A stretch of DNA of 64,000 bases from Monarcha castaneiventris obscurior (lineage: Eukaryota; Chordata; Aves; Passeriformes; Monarchidae): positions 37,470,501 to 37,534,500 of the forward strand of contig JAMPIT010000230.1 of assembly GCA_026261815.1 (NCBI GenBank), read 5' to 3'. Positions 49,201 through 62,630 of the stretch are shown here, piece by piece; within the stretch, counting starts at the first letter, position 1, and each line of letters begins with the position of its first letter. The notes below the pieces were generated by a model. It had not been told where the DNA came from and did no database searches. It saw nothing but the letters and a program-made list of their open reading frames with translations. The position numbers and the translations under genes are program-made.

Positions 49201-52200
49201 GGAGGAAAACAGGACAGCCCAAGTTTATTTTCATAACATTACCACAGGATCACACTTAACAGCTGGCCAGCCTAACTCAGCACAATTAATAACCACATAC
49301 AAGTCCAGGATCAAATAAAGAGAAAAGCCATAGCTGTGATGCATTTGTTAAGATTAAATTAGGTCAGGCAAACCTAATTTCCTTCTATGTCAAGTAATAG
49401 ACAAGGATAGAAGCAGTACCTGTGCTATATTTAAATATCACTTATATTTTGCCACTATTTTCTACAACATTTTTGTAAATCAGGTAAGGCAACAGGACCT
49501 GGACTGCTATATGGGCATACTTGGGGATCAAAGTTGGAACACAGAATTATGAATCTGAATGTGAAATATGGACAAAATTAAATGAAAATACCAATATAGC
49601 AGAGAGGCATTTCAACATTTTCATATAGGAGCAATGTTTTAGTATAGTCAGGAGCTAGAAACAACAGACTCTATTTATACTACTTTCATTTGTAATTGAG
49701 ACATAAAAACTAAAAAACTGACGGAATTATACTTTCTGTATTTGGCCAGCTGGCATTTCTTTTTTTCTTAGTTTGTAATTCAGTTGTCTTAGACCTGTGC
49801 CTTTGCTGCTATTGCTGAGATTATATCAATCACATCCCAAGGGAATTCAGTAAAAATGAACCAAAAAGAGTCAACATAGAAGTAGGACTTCCGTTTCTTC
49901 TACAATAACTTAATTAAACTTAATGTTTTAGGCAATAACTGAACTGACATACCCACTGGAGTCTACTTCTATACCTATACACTTGATTATATAGAGAAGT
50001 ACTTACACTTTATTGTTTAAATAAGACTTTTTAACTGTTTTACTATCTTAAATGATTTTAATGCATTTTGCCTTTCATACTAATAGGCAGTTTTTTCTAC
50101 TAGCATTTAAAATAGCTGTTGTCATTGCTGTATTGATCTGGCTGATATATTTATCCACTTGGAGAATTAGTTCTTCCACTTAAACCTAGGGTGAACTCAT
50201 AGAATTTTCTAATCACTACATTAGAAACCCTTGTCTCTGAAAATGCAGAATATCTTCTGGAATTGATATGTATGTTCCAAATCGGTGATATGAGTTTGAT
50301 TATCTCTGCTTTTTATAGTTCTCAAAGGAATTCCAAATAACGTCTGTTCTTGCAGCTCTTAATTTTCTATCTCTCAAATAATTCTCCATAGCCTTCCTGT
50401 ATCAGGACAATTAAAGCTCAGTTTATTTTTGTTTGTTTCCTTGTTAAGTCATCGCTTAATTTCTAATTCCTTTAACATGGGGTGGGTCAGTCAGTCATTT
50501 TTGTTTCATGTCTGCTGATCTGTCTTGGCTGGTAGGTGGCATATAGGCCATATTTGACCTCAGCACTATTTAAAGCCATACAGCTATTCGATCTGATTAA
50601 TCTGTGAATCTACCGACATTTAAGCATTTTGCATATAAAAGACAGCTAAATTTGAGGGAGGTTTTTTTGAACCATAAATATCCCTACAGTAACAGTTAAA
50701 TATTCTAAGTCCCAGTGTATAATAGAAAAAAAAAAAAAAGAAAATCGAAAACTCCCCTGAATATCACAATTCATTAAATGCATCAGCAATTCAGTGTTCT
50801 AGCCACTTCCCCTTCAGCTCCTTTGATAAATGCAGTAATCTGCAAGGCTATGACACAAACCAGTTGAGAGTAGCTAGAATTACTGTGGCTAAGAAAAAGA
50901 TCCCCATGGAGCTTCCCCAAAAGGTATGAGAATGACCAGATCTAATGTAAAATTACATATTAGCAGCTGAACACATGCATTGTGTTGGATTTATGTTAAT
51001 CTTTGAAGTGGGACAAGATACAAGATAACAAAAGTAACTTAGATGAAGAGATTTCCACCAGATTTGTACATGTGCTGCTAAGTATCTCTCAGATATATAA
51101 AGGCTTTGCAAAATAACATTTTTATTTTATATTTATTTAATATTGCACACATGCTAGACTCAGTAGAAAGACAGTGAATGATATGAGTCACACGAGATGT
51201 ATTCAAACTGCTCTGAATCAGTATGTCCCTGCCAGGTCATCATTTACCAAGCAGCTTTCTCACTGGGGTTGCTGTATTAGGTCTGAATCATTTGTTGTGG
51301 GTGAAGTTTTGCATAAGAAACTACCTCCAATATAAAAAAAACCAATGTCTCCAACATGAAACCCACAAATAAGTAATATGTACCATTCTTTTCAAAAAAG
51401 CAAGTTGTTATTTTGTACAGTGTTCTGTGTGATATAAACCAAATTAATATAAGGCCTGACAACTCCATAGGGATTTTATAGTGTGAAACTATACCCTCTC
51501 TCAATTATAACACATGAAAATTGCTCTTCTTTGCCATTTCATTTTGCACTGGTGTGCAAATGAGGAGCCAAATCTTTTCTGAGTACCATTTCATATCCTC
51601 TCTTTCTGCCCTGCAGATACTCATGGGCTGAAACTAAAAACCCATTTGGAGACCAGAGCACTGATGGTAACAAAACTCTGGATCTGTCCAGGTCCACAGC
51701 AAACAGCACCTCCAAGACTTTCCTGTGGCACAGTGGTATGGTCTGCAAACCCCTTCAATTTCCGTGGATCAGAATCCACACAGGAGACCCATGGGAGAGC
51801 AAGCTCTGAGCTCCTCAGAGCAGGTGAGCTCTGTTACAGCTGCATAGCAGGAAAACTGAGAGACAACACATGGAGCTGACACAAGATGGGTGTTGATGCC
51901 AGGTAAAAAGCACAGTTCCATGTTGATCAAATGTTGCCCAGCTGCAATGAAGTGTGATTCTCACAAAGGTGCCTAAGTGCACCCATGGTGTCTCCTTTAT
52001 AAGGGCAAGAAAAATGGATGAAACCCAGCTTCCACTGAAGTCAGCTGGAGCTTTGGCACTGACTTGACTGAATCAGCATTTCATCCCAGAACACCTCTGT
52101 CACAGGTTAGCAAGGAGATTCAGGAACTTCAAGCCTCTGTCTTCTCTCTAGTCTTTTTTTGGCAAAAAAGTTACTCAGCCTCATGAAGAACTGCACCTGC

Positions 52201-52689
52201 AGCATGTGGCTGGCACCACAATTTCTCACCCTGTTCCACTGACACCTCTAAAGAGACCAATTCAATAAAATATTATTCACCAATTACACAAGTTTCTAAG
52301 GAATTTACTTGGAAAATGCATGAACTGCACCACCTCTTAGTCAAGGCACTGATTCTTCTGTTCTTAAAGCTCCCTTTTTCGTTTTACCAGTGTTGTATCA
52401 TTCTGTGTTGCATTAGTGAAGGAAAAACAATCTTCTGAACATTTTTCTACTCATCAACATGCCTTGCATTCTTTCACTTTAACTAATGCCAGCAGAACTA
52501 CTACTGCCCATTTGCAAGGCAATATGAAGTTTGCTGATGAGCATTTGACCTTAAAATATCACACAAATCTCCCATAAAACACTGCTTTAGCAGAGTCATG
52601 TTTCAGAGCCCCAGGATTTCTCCCCCACACCTTTTTCTTTTCCTGTTAAACTGGCCTTTACAATACAGTATTTTTTTAAATCTTGTGAT
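46276..52689. other. Unique non-coding DNA, nothing recognised
   Basis: 6.4 kb with no recognised gene or transposon. Small local duplications occur (AGACCCTAT twice at about 47217-47240; AGAGGTTACT twice at about 48707-48736). A run of 14 A lies near 50727-50740. The stretch 49020-49160 is free of simple repeats and could be conserved, but nothing in it proves a function. Confidence 0.5.
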
Positions 52690-52880
52690 TTCTGGTGTCT
52701 CCTGCAGATGAAGAGTGTGAGCACACTGCTATTTTTATGTTGCCTGAAGCCAAATAATTAACAATTACGTTGCACTCAGCAATTACACTGCACCGTGTAC
52801 TTTCCAAGAGCTGTGCAAACATTAGTTGGGCTTCATAAATGTCAGTTTTTACAAACTTAAATCAGGTCATGCCTGGTCGG
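52690..52880. promoter_or_regulatory. Candidate homeobox-motif-rich element
   Basis: This short block contains TAATTAACAATTACG and a second CAATTACAC within 40 bases, i.e. three AATTA cores, with no simple repeat or transposon. Such clustering is seen in conserved enhancers, but AT-rich DNA produces these words by chance too. A low-confidence call meant for a conservation check. Confidence 0.2.
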
Positions 52881-55132
52881 TACTCTGAATAGAGCCCTTC
52901 CCTCCTGCCTCCCCAAATCCCAAAAATTCAGAAAGGAAATATTTGAGATATCCAATTGAGTGCTATTGAGAAAGAGATTAAACTATTTCAGAATGCAAAC
53001 TTTCAGAATATTAAAAAGGCTCTCATTTTCATGGAGTTACACTGAGCCTGGTTTTGTCAACGCCATTTTTAAAAGCTTTTTGGAACAGTAAGAAGACTGT
53101 ATTTTTGTATGGGAAACCAACATCAATAAACAAAATGCAAACAACTTAGATTAAAATGGGTTAAACCCCATCCCCATCTCCACCAAAAATATCAACAGCA
53201 AGGAGAGAAGGCATTTTCTTCACTGATTGTTTTTCCATCTACAGTTGTTCTTGTAAAAATTCATGATGGCATCACTTTCTGAGCACCAATGACAAGTTGG
53301 AGATATGCTGATAACAGCACAACCAGGTGGCCTCTTTGCTAGGAAGTACAAAACCAATATCTGACCCACTAAGAAGTTTCCCCAACGTTTTGGATAATGG
53401 TATCAGTGTAAATAATAATATTAATTACTAGTAAGGGTTTGGATTTTTTTCTTTTTTTGCACCTGAGTTCTTTACAATTCAAAATGATAGAAACACAAGG
53501 ATAGGAAAAATGTAGTACTGTTGCTAAAAACCCACCACAAATCCAACCAATTTAAAATAAACACATTTTTAGAGTTACCACAGGAAATTTTAAATTTTGC
53601 CTTAATTATCAATTCAGACTGATGGTAATTTACCTCTGCACTTACTCATGTTTACTGCAAAAAGTGACCTGTGCCATTCTCTGTACACCTAATGCCATAC
53701 ACGTCAATAAACACTGAAATGGTTAATGAAGTTGACAGTTAAGTTAATGACATTAGATCTCAGGGCTGATACTGCCATAAGATTAATGGGGCATTTCTGA
53801 TTTCTCAGAGATACAACTGCAAGCTTGCAGAGGAGTAAAAGAGCTTCATTACAATGGTTGGAATTTGGTTTCTGGTTTTGCCTCCTGAAGACTCCATACA
53901 ATTCTAGTGCTGACAGATTTTAAACTGGTGAGGGTCACATATAAACTGGAAAAGAAGGTGATGGAATTTCAGAGTTTTTTCTTTGTAACTATATGATCAA
54001 GTTCTCAGTTATTCCAAGGGGTTTTAATGTGAATGAGACTGAAATCCTTACAGCTGATTTTTGCTTTAATGAAAACCTAAATTCTGGAGCACAGATGGCA
54101 GTTGAAAAAAAAAGAAGAAAAAGAAACAGCATGACAACCTACTGTAAGGCAACTCACTCCAGTCCTTGGATAAGGGTCATTTCAAAGTGTTTTCCAATAC
54201 TGGTGTATATTACTAACAGTTCTATGGTACCAGGAAGTGTGATGAGACGAACAAATAGGCTTTACATGAACTTAACTGCTTTCAAACTGCCCCTTCAAAT
54301 GACAATTTCTATGCAGCTGCAATTTTTTATGGTTTCTGGGGTGTGTTATAGGGCTAATTTAATTCCATCCATATAGTTTTATATTGCCATTTATTTTTTT
54401 AATATTTTATTTTATTCAAAGCTGAGTTAAAATACCGGGAATATTATTTTGCCTCTTCTGAAAATCTGAAATAAGAGGTGTGAAATTCTGCCATTCTTAC
54501 TCAGTTGTTACACTTTTAAACTTATAGAATTCAGTTTTTACTTTGCTTCGAAAGCCAGACTTGTCCAAACCACTTGCAATCACAAAGTTTTCCAGACACA
54601 CAGGTTGGAAAACTAAAGTGCTTTTAACAGCTGTGTCCCAAGTTCAGAATATAGGTCTCTGTGTGCCTTGTTAGCCCTGAGGAGGGAAGCAGGGACTTCA
54701 GCATTTTGGCTACATCTTCCACTGTTTGCCTTTTACTGTCACAGCGGCTGCCGCTGCTGTTGCTGTGGATGACATCTGATGTTGACATCAGACTTTTGGG
54801 AGATAGAACAGACTTTCAATATCTGCGCTCAGTCAGTGGGAGAAAAAGCCTTCACACGAGGCATCACAAAATGAGATAATCTGCTCCTCCTCCTCCTCAA
54901 CCTTCCATCACCCTCTCCTGCAAACACCAAAAAGCTTCAGAGGAAGGCAGGCTAATGAGTCACCCCTGAGCCCCACTTCTAATTAATTTATGCTCTATCT
55001 TAGGGGAGTGTCTCTTCAAGCCCAACTGATATTGTAAATAAATCATCTGTATTTTGCACAAAAGTCATATTTAATGAAGTCATTCTAAATATTGTAAGCA
55101 AGAAACCACATACTGACATTTCTTGTTTTCTG
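52881..55132. other. Unique non-coding DNA; small CTC repeat
   Basis: No gene was recognised. A (TCC)n-like run of about 17 bases lies near 54884-54900. A GCGGCTGCCGCTGCTGTTGC stretch (about 54743) is followed by a near-palindrome TCTGATGTTGACATCAGA (8-bp arms, TG centre) near 54775-54792. The 127-codon frame at 53993-54376 has no domain. Confidence 0.5.
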
Positions 55133-57500
55133 AACAGAGAAGGACTTGTAGGTGATGTGATGGTTGGAGGTTGGCTTGAACATAGAGATCACAAAATGAT
55201 GATTTTCAATTCTCTGAGAAGTTAGGAAGGGGGTCAGCAAAACTGCTAACTTGGACTTCCAGAGAGCAGACTTTGGCCTATTTAGGAGCCTGGTTTACAG
55301 AGCCCCTTAGGAGGCAGTCCTGAAGGACAGAGGAGTCCAGTAAGGCTGGACATTCTTCATGAAGGAAATCCTAAAGGTGCAGGAGGAGGTTGCTCCCCTG
55401 TGCCAGAAGATGAGCCAGCAGGGGAGAAGACTGGCATGGCTGAACAAAGAGCTGGTAATTAGGAGAAAAAAGGAGAGCTTATGACCTTTGGAAGAAGGGG
55501 CAGACAACTCAGGAGGACTACAAGTGTGTTGTGAGGTTATGCATAGAGAAAATCAGAAGGGCCAAAGCCTAACTAGAACTTCATCTGGCTACTGCCATAA
55601 AAGATATAAAAAAAGTTTCCAAAAATATGTCAGCAAGAAAAGGAGAGCTAAGGAGAATCTTCATTCTTTAAACTATGTAAGGAGAAACATGGTGACAAAG
55701 GATGAGGAAAAAGTTGAGGCACTTAATGTCTTCTTTGTCTCAGTTTTTTGTAGCAAGACCAGCTATTCTCTTGGTACCCAGCCCCCTGAGCTGGAAGATG
55801 GGGATGGGGAGCAGAATGAGGCCTCCATAATCCAAAGGGAAGTGGTAAGTGACCTGCTACAGTACTTAGACATATACAAGTTATGGGGCCAGATTGGATC
55901 CACCCAAGGATACTGAGGGAGCTTGTGGAAATGCTCATCAAGCCACTTTCCTTTCCCAGCAGTCCTGGCTAACCAGGGAGGTCCTGGTAGACTGGAAGTT
56001 AGCAAATGCAATACCCATCTACAAGACAGTCTGGATGAGGTATATGGGGAACTACAGGCCTGTCAGCCTGATCTTGGTGATGGGGAATGTCATTGGATCA
56101 TCACACAGCCATCATACAGCACGTACAGGAGAATCAGGAGATCAGGCCCAGTCAGGATGCATTTATGAAAGGCAGGTCCTGCTTGACCAGCCTTATCTCT
56201 TTCTGTGACATGGTGACCCATCTAATGGCTGAGGGAAAAGCTGTTGTCCAGGATGTTGTCTACCCGGACCTTAGTAATGCCTCTGACACTGTTTACCATA
56301 GCATTCTCCTGGAGAAACTGCCTGCTCATGGCTTGGATGGGTGTACTCTTTGCTGGGTAAAAAAAAACTGTCTGGATGGCCAGGTCCAGAGAAAGACGGT
56401 GGATGGAGTTGCATCCAATTGGCAGCTGGTCACAAGTGGTGTTCCCCAGGGATCAGTGCTGGGGCCAGGCCTGTTTAATTTCTTTATCAATGGTCAGGAT
56501 GAGGGGATCAAGTGCACCCTCAGTCAGTTTGTGGATGACACTAAGTAGGACAGGAGTGTTGATCTGCTGGAGGGTAGGGAGACTCTACCAGAGGGATCTG
56601 GACAGGCTGGAATGATGAGCCAAGGCCAATTATATGATGTTCAAACAAGAGAAGTGCCTGGTCCTGCACTTGGGTCACGACAACCCCATTGAACACTGCA
56701 GGCTTGGGGAAGAGCAGTTGAAAATCCACCTGGTGGAAAAGGACCTGGGGGTGCTGGTTGATGGCAGCTGAACATGAGCCAGTGTGTGCCCAGGTGGCCA
56801 AGAAGGCCCATGACATCCTGGCCTGTATCAGAAATGGTGTGGCCAGCAGGACCAAGGCAGTGATTGCCCCTCTGTGCTCGGCACTGGTGAGGCCACACCT
56901 CAAATCTTGTGTTCAATTGTGGGCCCCTCACTACAGGAGAGACACTGAGGGGCTGGAGTGAGTCTAGAGAGGGCAACAAAGCTGGTGAAGGGTCTGGAGC
57001 ACAAGTCTTATGAGGAGCAGGTGAGGGAGCTGGAGAAAAGGAGGCTCAGGGGGGTTCTTATTGCTCCCTACAGCTGCCCGAAAGGAGGCTGCAGACAGGT
57101 GGGGTCGGTCTCTTCTCCCAGGTAACAAGCGATAGGACAAGAGGAAACATCCTCAAGTTGTGGCAGGGGAAGTTTAGATCAGATATTAAGAAAAATTTCT
57201 TCACTGAAAGGGTTGCCAAGCACTGGAACAGGCTGCTCAGCAAATGGTGGAGTTGCCATCCCTGGGGGTATTTAAAAGATGTGTAGATGTGACACTTGGG
57301 GATGTGGCTCAGTGGTGGACTTGGCAGAGCTGGGCTGGCAGTTGATCTTCATGATCTTTTCCAACCTAAATAATTCTATGAGTTCATGATTCTCATTCTT
57401 TCCAACCAAAAAGCTGCCTATGTCAAAGGAAGAAAACATGAACAGAAAAAAGGTAGTGGTAGCATTGTAACCCACTTAAGTTTGAACAAATGAAAGGGAG
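55133..57500 (+). mobile_element. Truncated CR1 LINE with broken EN-RT reading frame
   Basis: The largest transposon in the window, about 2.37 kb. It begins inside the C-terminal end of the CR1 endonuclease: the frame GDVMVGGWLEHRDHKMMIF matches the zone of the conserved SDH motif, here RDH. It continues through the linker (55488-55916) into reverse transcriptase. Motif A is [14 protein letters not shown] (about 56250-56291), motif B is [13 protein letters not shown] (from 56438) and motif C is FVDD (56528-56539) where CR1 usually has FADD. A TAG at 56546 and several frameshifts break the protein, so it cannot encode a working enzyme. The 3' UTR runs past the usual tail and ends at AAAGGGAG without a repeat tail. 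Its last 320 bases match 21251-21570. Confidence 0.95.
56087..56545 (+). pseudogene. CR1 reverse transcriptase fragment (dead)
   Basis: The longest intact piece of the CR1 ORF2 here, 153 codons including the palm subdomain. It reads from [20 protein letters not shown] through [18 protein letters not shown] to the FVDD catalytic box and stops at a TAG just after DDTK. In function this domain copies LINE RNA into DNA at the target site. Compared with typical CR1 wording, VYLDFSKAFDT has become [11 protein letters not shown], keeping the aspartates, and the alanine of FADD is valine. Frames before and after are shifted. It is part of the LINE at 55133-57500, not a separate gene. Confidence 0.9.
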
Positions 57501-59559
57501 AACTATCACAAGATTATCTTTACTGTCTTATTATGTGAAATGGGTTGAATAGAGGTCTTCCTGAAGAATAAAAGTCTTCAGAGAGCTTGATGCTGCAATC
57601 CTTATGTCTGTTACAGAGAATCTACCTACAAGACACTTACTTGCAATGGATTGAGTAATTTGCATCTATGAGTGTTGCTCACCACAGGAGCTGTTAGAGT
57701 CTGATAAAGCTATAATTTCTCAATTATTGGACTTAACTAAAAGCTAAAAAAAGCAACAACTGTAAAACAACTGAATTTGCTAATGTAAACTCTTCTGTCA
57801 CATTCAGTGTTAATATGATACCAAGCCTATCTGAGTTGGAGGGCTTCCTAATATTTCTGTATAACATAAAATACACTTCAACATAAAAAACACTTGTTCT
57901 AGTAAGAATGAACCGAATTAGGCACAACAAGGAGTAAGAAAAAGGAGATTTTGCATCAATATGGTAAGCATATGTTCCATCCTTTACAAAATGCCATTGT
58001 GCAAGCTATTTGGTGGGGTAGGCTGCTGGTTTGGTGTTGATGGCTGCAACAGATTTATTGTCTTTCAAACTCATGTCAGCTGCAGCAAAACAAAGAAGTA
58101 TGTCAGTATGTTAAATTACAAATCTTTTTCCATTTTCAAAAAATGTTTCAGCACTAGTCAAAGTTTCAAGTCCTCAGATATTTTATACCTCTCAATTCAT
58201 CTATTCCTCTTCAGTATTCACACATATATTTCCAGCCAGGACAGGTGCACAGTTCTACCACATATCAGTTAGTCTAGATATTCAACATTTGGTGATAAGC
58301 CAAAGAGGCTACTTTTTTTTTCCTTTCCAGAGGGAACTATGTAGTTTTCTTTTGAGAGAGAATAGGAATGAAGGGGGAATCCCAGAAATCCCCCTCCCAT
58401 TAGCTCTGTGCTTGAAATATTATTAACACTTTCATTTTCTCACTCCTACTCTCACCATTTGAATCTGGGTCATAACAGCATGCCTACCCTTCAGTACCCT
58501 GAGTGGGTGGTTGTTTTGGCTGGAACTAAGGCATAGTTGCTTTGTGACACAGAGTGCCCTTATGGTGACACATACCTGTCCTTTTCAGTTACTTTTTATA
58601 CGTTGTCTTTTTTTTTCTTAATCATCGTGTTTATTATAAAAGATAGACTAGAGAGTAGAATTCATGTTATTCAGTATTCATATTGTTTCAACAATGTGGG
58701 AAAGGAAAACCTATGAAATACTTTAGTCTGTTCTTTTCACAACACTGGATTATTCCCTACAGCATCTTTTCTTTTCCCTTACCATATGCCTTTCCCTTAG
58801 TAAAATACTTTGATCCATGCCCTACCTTCAAATACTACAGCTCATGCCTGAAATTTCAGGTTCAGTCTCTAGTACTAGATTCCTAAGATCCAAAATGAAG
58901 AATCTGCAGAGCTAGAATTACACTACAGTAGCTATTAAATTCACTTAGTGCCAGGCTGATTATGTAAAAAGAGTGTCAGACCTATGAAAAGAAAAAAGGG
59001 ACCAAAAGAGATATGTGAAAGAAGCCCAATCTTCAAATTTCCTTGCTAGCCAAAAAACAAAATCAAGAGCTGGTACATAAAAGGCTTAAATGATGTGCAG
59101 CAGAATGGGAGTGACACCTGTAGATTTATGCCTTTTTAAGCAGGTGAGGTCTCCTATTGACTCTGCATGTGTCTCGTTGCAATGTTTCTTTCTATCCCGT
59201 TTGAGGGGTGGAAAGACTCTGTGAGCAAATAATTCTGTACTTCTAGAAAAGGTGCAGAGATATGAGGTACTATTTTTCTGAACATCTACCATTCTGAGCA
59301 TGATTCCAATAAAGATAAAGAAGAGTGATTATTCTTCATGGTTTTGTTCTTCCTTCCCAGTTATTGTTAAATGATTATTAAATAATTGGCAAATATTCTA
59401 AACAGCTGCTATTTTAAAATTTCTATAAAATCGGTACCAAAAACCTGTTCAAAGTAGTTCACAGCTATTTGTTTTTAGCTAACATACTGAGTAGAGACAA
59501 ATTGCTTGTATAGTTATATACAATATTAAAACAATCCTAAGATTATATAAATATATGTA
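57501..59559. other. Unique non-coding DNA, nothing recognised
   Basis: No gene or transposon was recognised. Frames of up to 103 codons (57961-58272) lack motifs and splice support. Confidence 0.5.
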
Positions 59560-60060
59560 TACTGTTTGATTTTACTATTACTGCCACAAAACAAATGCAT
59601 GATTTGCAACCTGGGCAATTAGCATCAGGGCTGTTCTTTCTAAATTACAAGTGAGTATCTCTATGCCATCCTTTTTCTTTGCATCTAATTAAGGATAATG
59701 CATACTGCCCTACAAGAATTTGCAAGCTGTAGAGAGAAATAATGCAGTGTTAGTTTTGTAATTTACTGCACAGGACACATTTGCGCTAAAGCTCTGTAAA
59801 CTGGGCCCGTGGTCAAAAGGAGCAATTAGCACTTTGTTAGTATGCAATGATGTACTAATCTACACAGTCCCCAAAAGCAATTGTCTAATCCTTTTGCCCT
59901 CATGTACAAATTTTCTACAGTATGTACCACCCTACCCCTAAAATAGCCCATTACAACACAGTTACTGTAAAAAAGGGTTTCCTGTGATTACAATCTATGT
60001 ATCAATTAGAATTTGTTTATTGGAAAAAGCCCCATGTTGTTCCATTAACCCCCTTTTCTG
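59560..60060. promoter_or_regulatory. Candidate conserved enhancer-like block
   Basis: The word CAATTAGC occurs at 59616-59623 and 59823-59830, CTAATTAAGGATAATGC at 59686-59702, and several further homeodomain-like cores follow up to about 60020. The block is free of simple repeats, has few long homopolymers and reads as information-dense, as conserved non-coding elements near developmental genes often do. Nothing in the sequence alone proves constraint. Confidence 0.3.
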
Positions 60061-62243
60061 TGCTGAGATAGTTGCATAGTTCTCTGCAAGTGTTAAACAG
60101 CTGTAACTGTTCTATTAAAGAGCAAAAGGGGGTCAAATTTAGGTGACAGAATATTTCCATCTGAACCCCCTCTAAAGGTTTCTCCTAACTAAAAAGAAAC
60201 TGTTGCAAGCTGTGAACTCCAGAAAAAAAAAAGCCTGGTGCTAAAAGTGGACGGATGGTAAAACTCAGAGAAAGTATCGATAACACTGACAGCTGTGAGA
60301 GGACTAAACCCTAAAATTCTGTGAGTGTTCCACATCCCCCTCTTGTGGCTGCTATGTGAAGGATGTGAGTCTACCAGGGGTACCACTTAAAGTAACATTT
60401 ATAGATGGCCTTTGTGATAGTCACCAGAGACCGTCCATAGTGAGGGCTACAAAAATCAAGGAGGAAAATGAGGCAGCACACTGCCAGAAATCTGAGAGTG
60501 TTAGAGCCTTGTTAAAGGCCTAGTTTCGAGGGCTGTTTTCCAAAAATCAGGCTCATTATAAGGTATCTCAGCTGTGGCACCCACCAGCCAAAACACCTTC
60601 AGCCACTAAGCATTTTGGAAAATCTTGGCAATCCAATATGTGCCTACCCATTAAGGGGGTACAGGCACCCTCTCCTCCCTATTTCAGTTGCCTAGAAGCA
60701 AGCTAATACTGCAGTTTCATATTTACCCAGAAAAACTCACAAGGTATTTACCACAGGGTTAGTTTCCAAAAAGAGTATGGAAAACCAAGATGCTAGCTCC
60801 CTCAGACTAATATTGAAATTTAATCCCCAAGTTAAAGGAGAAAGTAAAAAAGAAAGTTCTATGAACTGACAGCACCATCAGTAACTTCAACAGAATGAAC
60901 CTTCATAGAGACATCTAAATAAAAAGATACCCTTCAGCATCACTGCCCATATAGCTGTCTCTGATACTATGCAAAAACCTCTTCAGCTCTTCAGACTATG
61001 AGAACAATGGGCACACTCTGGGATTTGACAGGAGGAAGGGAAGAACAGTGAAAAGGTTTATGTATAAATAAATATCATTACCTAAACTACTTGCAACCCT
61101 GCATAAACTAATATATTCCTTCTAACCTTCTGAAAGAAATGTTAGAGATTATATTGGGATGAGACTATTTAGATCAATTTTAACATATGGAATACCCTAA
61201 CATTACAAAATTTATTAATGGATCTGTTGCACTGCAAAATAGTTCTACTAAGGTCATATCAACTACTTGTCCACCTCATTCAATTCCTTGTGCAAGCAGC
61301 AGTACCTGATTCATTTGATTTCCTCCATCTGTCTTTCTGTTTCCTCAGTTCAGCACTCCAGGACACCACCTTTTGAAAAGAATGCTTTAAATTTGCTCTG
61401 GGAAGAAAATATAGTAGCTTGGATATTATCCAACAGGGCTAAGCATAGAGATTTCTTTGCTTGTTTGCTTCTAAGCTGCAGAAAGCTATCTGAAATATTT
61501 GTAACAGTACTGAATTAGTTTTCAGTTACTTCATTTAGCTTTCACTGTCAATGAGTTTTGTAACAGAGCAGTGGTAGGTGAGGAGTAGATAATATGTTAA
61601 CAAGAAGGCTGTTCCTGTCTCTACTTAGTGTCAGCACCTGCCATTTGGGATTCTCTCCAAAATTTGTGCTCCATTTGTGAGAATACTGAAAAACAATGAA
61701 GAGACTTACTGAGTATTGTAGTCCTGCTTGTCTACACTTACTTAGCAAATTAATAAGAAAAAGAAATGAGCATATGGAACTATAAGTTTTCAGATATGTT
61801 ATCCACAGTGCACAGCAGTAAGATTCTGCCAAAGATTCAGCATTTGAACATATTGTTTAATATTCATGCAGCAAAATTTAAACGGATTATGTTCCAAAAA
61901 TATTTTTTTAGATTTGACTTTGCTGAAAATAGTGAATTGCTCATCTGCTTAATATGTTTTTATTTAAATAAAATAACATATTTTAATATATGTTACTATC
62001 ATGCTGTTATAAATATTGGAAATTATTAACACTGGGAGAGTATTAAAAATTTATACTGTTTCACCATCTGTGCTGTTTGTTTATTTTTCACATTTCATTC
62101 AACTTGGACAGTGAAAATAGATTAATTTTTCTCTTTCACTCTTGTGTGCTAGCATAACAATTCAGTGTCTCTGCTACAAACATTGCAAGGGTATATTTAT
62201 CTCCAGACTGCCAAATCAAAAAATGCTGTTCTCATACAGTTAG
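60061..62243. other. Unique non-coding DNA, AT-rich toward the end
   Basis: No gene or transposon was recognised. The stretch 61850-62060 is strongly AT-rich (long runs of A/T words such as ATATTTTAATATATG). Frames at 61267-61518 and 61548-61832 lack coding signs. Confidence 0.5.
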
Positions 62244-62246
62244 AAA

Positions 62247-62277
<31 letters not shown>

Positions 62278-62297
62278 ACAAACAAACAAACAAACAA
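62244..62297 (+). repeat. Compound (AAAT)n(AAAC)n microsatellite
   Basis: About eight AAAT units pass directly into about five AAAC units. The switch from T to C at the same phase suggests that a single point change was spread by slippage. Confidence 0.95.
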
Positions 62298-62630
62298 GAT
62301 TCCAAACACGAGTAACTCATCTTCATTAAAATAATTACATGGTTGGATCATTGTTTCAGATTTTTATGTTCATAACTTTTCCCAATACACTACAGGCAAG
62401 CCTGGGCTTACACAGCTGCTGTGTATCTATCTGATGTACTTCACAAAAGCCTTTTGCAAAAAGTTTGTCAGCTAACCATGACAAAGGATGCCTGAAGTGT
62501 GATGATAAGGTGCACCTGTCTTTGGTAAAGCACTCTGTGTTACTTTTATGTGATGAATGGAAGACCAGTGTGAATACTTTTCCATAGGGCCACCTTAATT
62601 CAGAATGTCCTGCCCACTTGATTGTTGTAG

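Noticed and set aside
55488..56903. Several frames of 80-153 codons as host genes
   Set aside because: They translate into CR1 endonuclease-RT linker and reverse transcriptase or lie antisense to it; the region is a dead LINE.
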